Shown here: positions 62,325 to 64,000 of the stretch, in pieces
Position numbering within the stretch: the first letter of the stretch is position 1
Layout: each line of letters starts with the position of its first letter
Source: CAWAVN01 sp963825075
GTDB lineage: Bacteria > Planctomycetota > Planctomycetia > Planctomycetales > Planctomycetaceae
Length of the DNA stretch: 64,000 nt
Direction of reading: 5' to 3'
NCBI GenBank assembly: GCA_963825075.1
Contig: CAWGRX010000038.1
Span: 124,001-188,000, forward strand
Notes under the pieces: model-generated
Told to the model about the DNA's origin: nothing
The model's input: only the letters and a program-made list of their open reading frames with translations
Databases searched by the model: none
Position numbers and translations under genes: made by a program

Positions 62325-64000
62325 ATGTCGGAATCTTCCCCTCATCCCGCGAATCGGCTGAGCCGCGAAACCAGTCCTTATTTATTGCAGCACGCCCACA
62401 ATCCGGTGGACTGGTATGCTTGGGGCGAAGAAGCTCTGGCCGCGGCCCGCGACCAGGACAAGCCGATCTTTCTGTCCATCGGCTATAGCGCCTGCCATTG
62501 GTGCCACGTGATGGAGCGGGAAAGTTTTGAAAACCCGGACATCGCGGCTCTGATGAATCGGCACTTCATCAACATCAAGGTCGATCGAGAAGAGCGGCCG
62601 GACCTCGATCAAATCTATATGCAAGCCGTGCTCGCGCTGACCGGGCAAGGCGGTTGGCCGATGTCGGTGTTTTTGACGCCGGAACGCCGGCCATTTTTCG
62701 GCGGGACCTATTGGCCGCCCACGCCGCTTTACGGCCGCCCTGGGTTTCCGCAGATTTTGGAAGCCGTCGCCGATGCCTGGCAAAACAAACGCGAGCAGCT
62801 CGATGGCCAAGCCGAGCGTTTGACAAACGCCCTCATTGAAGAATCCGAGCGCGCGGCCAATCGGCAAACCCTTTCGAACGATGTTTTGGAGCAGGCGGTC
62901 CTGCATTTATTGCGGCATGCCGATACTTCGGAAGGCGGATTCGGCCGGGCGCCCAAGTTTCCGCATCCGTTTGATCTACGGGTGTTGTTAAGATCTTGGA
63001 AGCGGTTCGGGAACGAGCCAGCCCTCGCACAGGTGATCCTCACGCTGGATAAAATGGCCGGGGGCGGGATCTACGACCATCTGGGCGGGGGCTTTCATCG
63101 GTATTCCACGGATGCCCGCTGGCTGGTGCCCCACTTTGAGAAAATGCTCTACGACAACGCTCTGTTGGTGCCGGCGTACCTGGAAGCCTATCAAGCCACC
63201 GGCGAAGAACGCTATGCGACGGTCGTCCGCGAGACGTTGGATTACATACTGCGGGAAATGAAGCAGCCGGCAGGCGGATTTTACAGCACGCAGGATGCCG
63301 ACAGCGAAGGCGAGGAAGGCAAGTTCTTCGTGTGGACCGCGGCGGAGATCGAACAGCACCTGGGAGCGGAACGCGCCGGGATTTTTGGGACATGCTACGA
63401 TGTCGCGCCCGGCGGAAACTGGGAAGGCAAGACCATTCTCAACCTACCTCAGCCGCTGGCGGAATCCGCGAAAATGTTGGAGATGGACGAGGTTGAACTG
63501 AAATCGCTTCTCGCCGAATGCCGGGCGAAACTCCTTGAGGTCCGCGAGAATCGCGTGCACCCCGGACGGGATGAGAAAGTGCTCACCTCCTGGAACGGGC
63601 TGATGATCACCGCAATGGCGATGGCGGCTCAGGTCTTGGGTGATGAACGCTATGCCGCGGCAGCTGCGCGGGCCGCGGATTTCGTGCTCGGCTCAATGCG
63701 ATCCGATGACGGCGGCCTATTGCACAGCTTCAAAGACGGCCAGGCCCGGTTCACGGCTTATCTCGATGACTATGCCTGTCTGCTCGACGGCCTCGCGGAA
63801 GTCTATCAAGCCACATTTGAGACTCGCTATTTGGAATCCGCCCTGGAGCTTGGAGAGCGGATGATCGACCACTTCGCCGATGCCGACGGCGGCGGGTTTT
63901 ATTACACGGCGAGCGATCATGAGCAACTCATCGTCCGGCAAAAAGACAGCCAAGACAACGCCACGCCTTCGGGCAACGCGATGGCGGCGACTGCGCTGTT
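62325..64000 (+). CDS. DUF255 thioredoxin-fold / six-hairpin protein (YyaL type), 3' end outside window
   Basis: The ATG at 62325 opens MSESSPHPANRLSRETSPYL, leading into LLQHAHNPVDWYAWGEEALA. The frame is open to the window end (558 codons seen of the usual ~680). The N-terminal ~165 residues are a thioredoxin-like DUF255 domain with IGYSACHWCHVMERESFENP (CHWCH motif), NIKVDREERPDLDQIYMQAV and GGWPMSVFLTP. Next comes the six-hairpin glycosidase-like domain: GGFGRAPKFPHPFDLRVLL, GGGIYDHLGGGFHRYSTDAR, FEKMLYDNALLVPAYLEAYQ, QDADSEGEEGKFFVWTAAEI and DEKVLTSWNGLMITAMAMAA. This matches bacterial YyaL and human SPATA20. The biochemical role is not established. Confidence 0.95.
   Translation, partial: MSESSPHPANRLSRETSPYLLQHAHNPVDWYAWGEEALAAARDQDKPIFLSIGYSACHWCHVMERESFENPDIAALMNRHFINIKVDREERPDLDQIYMQAVLALTGQGGWPMSVFLTPERRPFFGGTYWPPTPLYGRPGFPQILEAVADAWQNKREQLDGQAERLTNALIEESERAANRQTLSNDVLEQAVLHLLRHADTSEGGFGRAPKFPHPFDLRVLLRSWKRFGNEPALAQVILTLDKMAGGGIYDHLGGGFHRYSTDARWLVPHFEKMLYDNALLVPAYLEAYQATGEERYATVVRETLDYILREMKQPAGGFYSTQDADSEGEEGKFFVWTAAEIEQHLGAERAGIFGTCYDVAPGGNWEGKTILNLPQPLAESAKMLEMDEVELKSLLAECRAKLLEVRENRVHPGRDEKVLTSWNGLMITAMAMAAQVLGDERYAAAAARAADFVLGSMRSDDGGLLHSFKDGQARFTAYLDDYACLLDGLAEVYQATFETRYLESALELGERMIDHFADADGGGFYYTASDHEQLIVRQKDSQDNATPSGNAMAATAL

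Overview
The window is about 64 kb of chromosome from a planctomycete (phylum Planctomycetota; Pirellulales is my best guess but is not proven). The evidence is the gene content. It includes a DUF1559 pseudopilin-like protein next to a small lipoprotein, a BIG2/DUF1549/DUF1553 protein beside a pre-peptidase C-terminal protein, an SHD1-domain protein, Uma2 nucleases, a very large DUF4175-like coiled-coil protein, a MacA-type adaptor with EF-hands, and the gene order rplY-pth-rpsF-ssb-rplI-dnaB. Most of the window is GC-rich; a few accessory stretches are clearly AT-richer.

Layout. 0-5.9 kb: 3' part of an FtsK/SpoIIIE translocase, an SHD1 secreted protein, a large membrane protein and a zinc-ribbon protein. 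5.9-10.7 kb: a mobile-DNA patch holding two nearly identical REP-flanked RAYT transposase units, an orphan AT-richer gene, the 3' remnant of a group II intron, an IS200-like element, and an intact IS66-like element with a perfect 8-bp target duplication. 10.9-13.1 kb: DUF1559 gene, lipoprotein and a small membrane protein. 13.5-19.2 kb: cimA, a Uma2 gene and valS. 19.5-24.2 kb: translation/replication cluster rplY-pth-rpsF-ssb-rplI-dnaB. 24.4-30 kb: PPC protein, DUF1549/DUF1553 protein and a second Uma2. 30.1-33.4 kb: AT-richer glycosylation cluster (GT-C-like membrane protein, polyprenyl-phosphate glycosyltransferase-like GT2, methyltransferase). 33.4-38.8 kb: a MITE-like element, a Gly/Tyr/Cys-repeat secreted protein, a CE1-like esterase and several small unknowns, including a retropepsin-like protease. 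38.8-46.3 kb (minus strand): TolC-MacA-MacB-type efflux operon followed by a ParB-like small gene. 46.5-55.9 kb: lipoprotein, SGNH-type protein, tRNA-His, SpoU methyltransferase, DUF4175-like giant and a terpene-cyclase-fold protein. 56-64 kb: a repeat protein, larC, a small coiled-coil protein, a kduD-like SDR, a TIGR04283-like glycosyltransferase, a Gfo/Idh/MocA oxidoreductase and the 5' part of a DUF255/thioredoxin-fold protein cut by the window edge.

Two properties cut across the window. First, many genes that should be intact (valS, cimA, the DUF1559 gene, the TolC gene, the DUF4175-like gene, larC and others) can only be read through by changing frame, nearly always by one base. I treat these as probable assembly indels and annotate the full loci. 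Second, the intergenic DNA carries at least seven families of short dispersed or inverted repeats. Two of them have a GTAG-plus-hairpin form like the REPs served by RAYT transposases, and RAYT genes are present. I see no CRISPR array, prophage or recognisable defence island. The most unusual features are the duplicated RAYT/REP unit, the zinc-ribbon insertion in ValRS, the out-of-frame His-rich tail of LarC, the glycosylation island and several repeat-rich secreted or cytosolic proteins.
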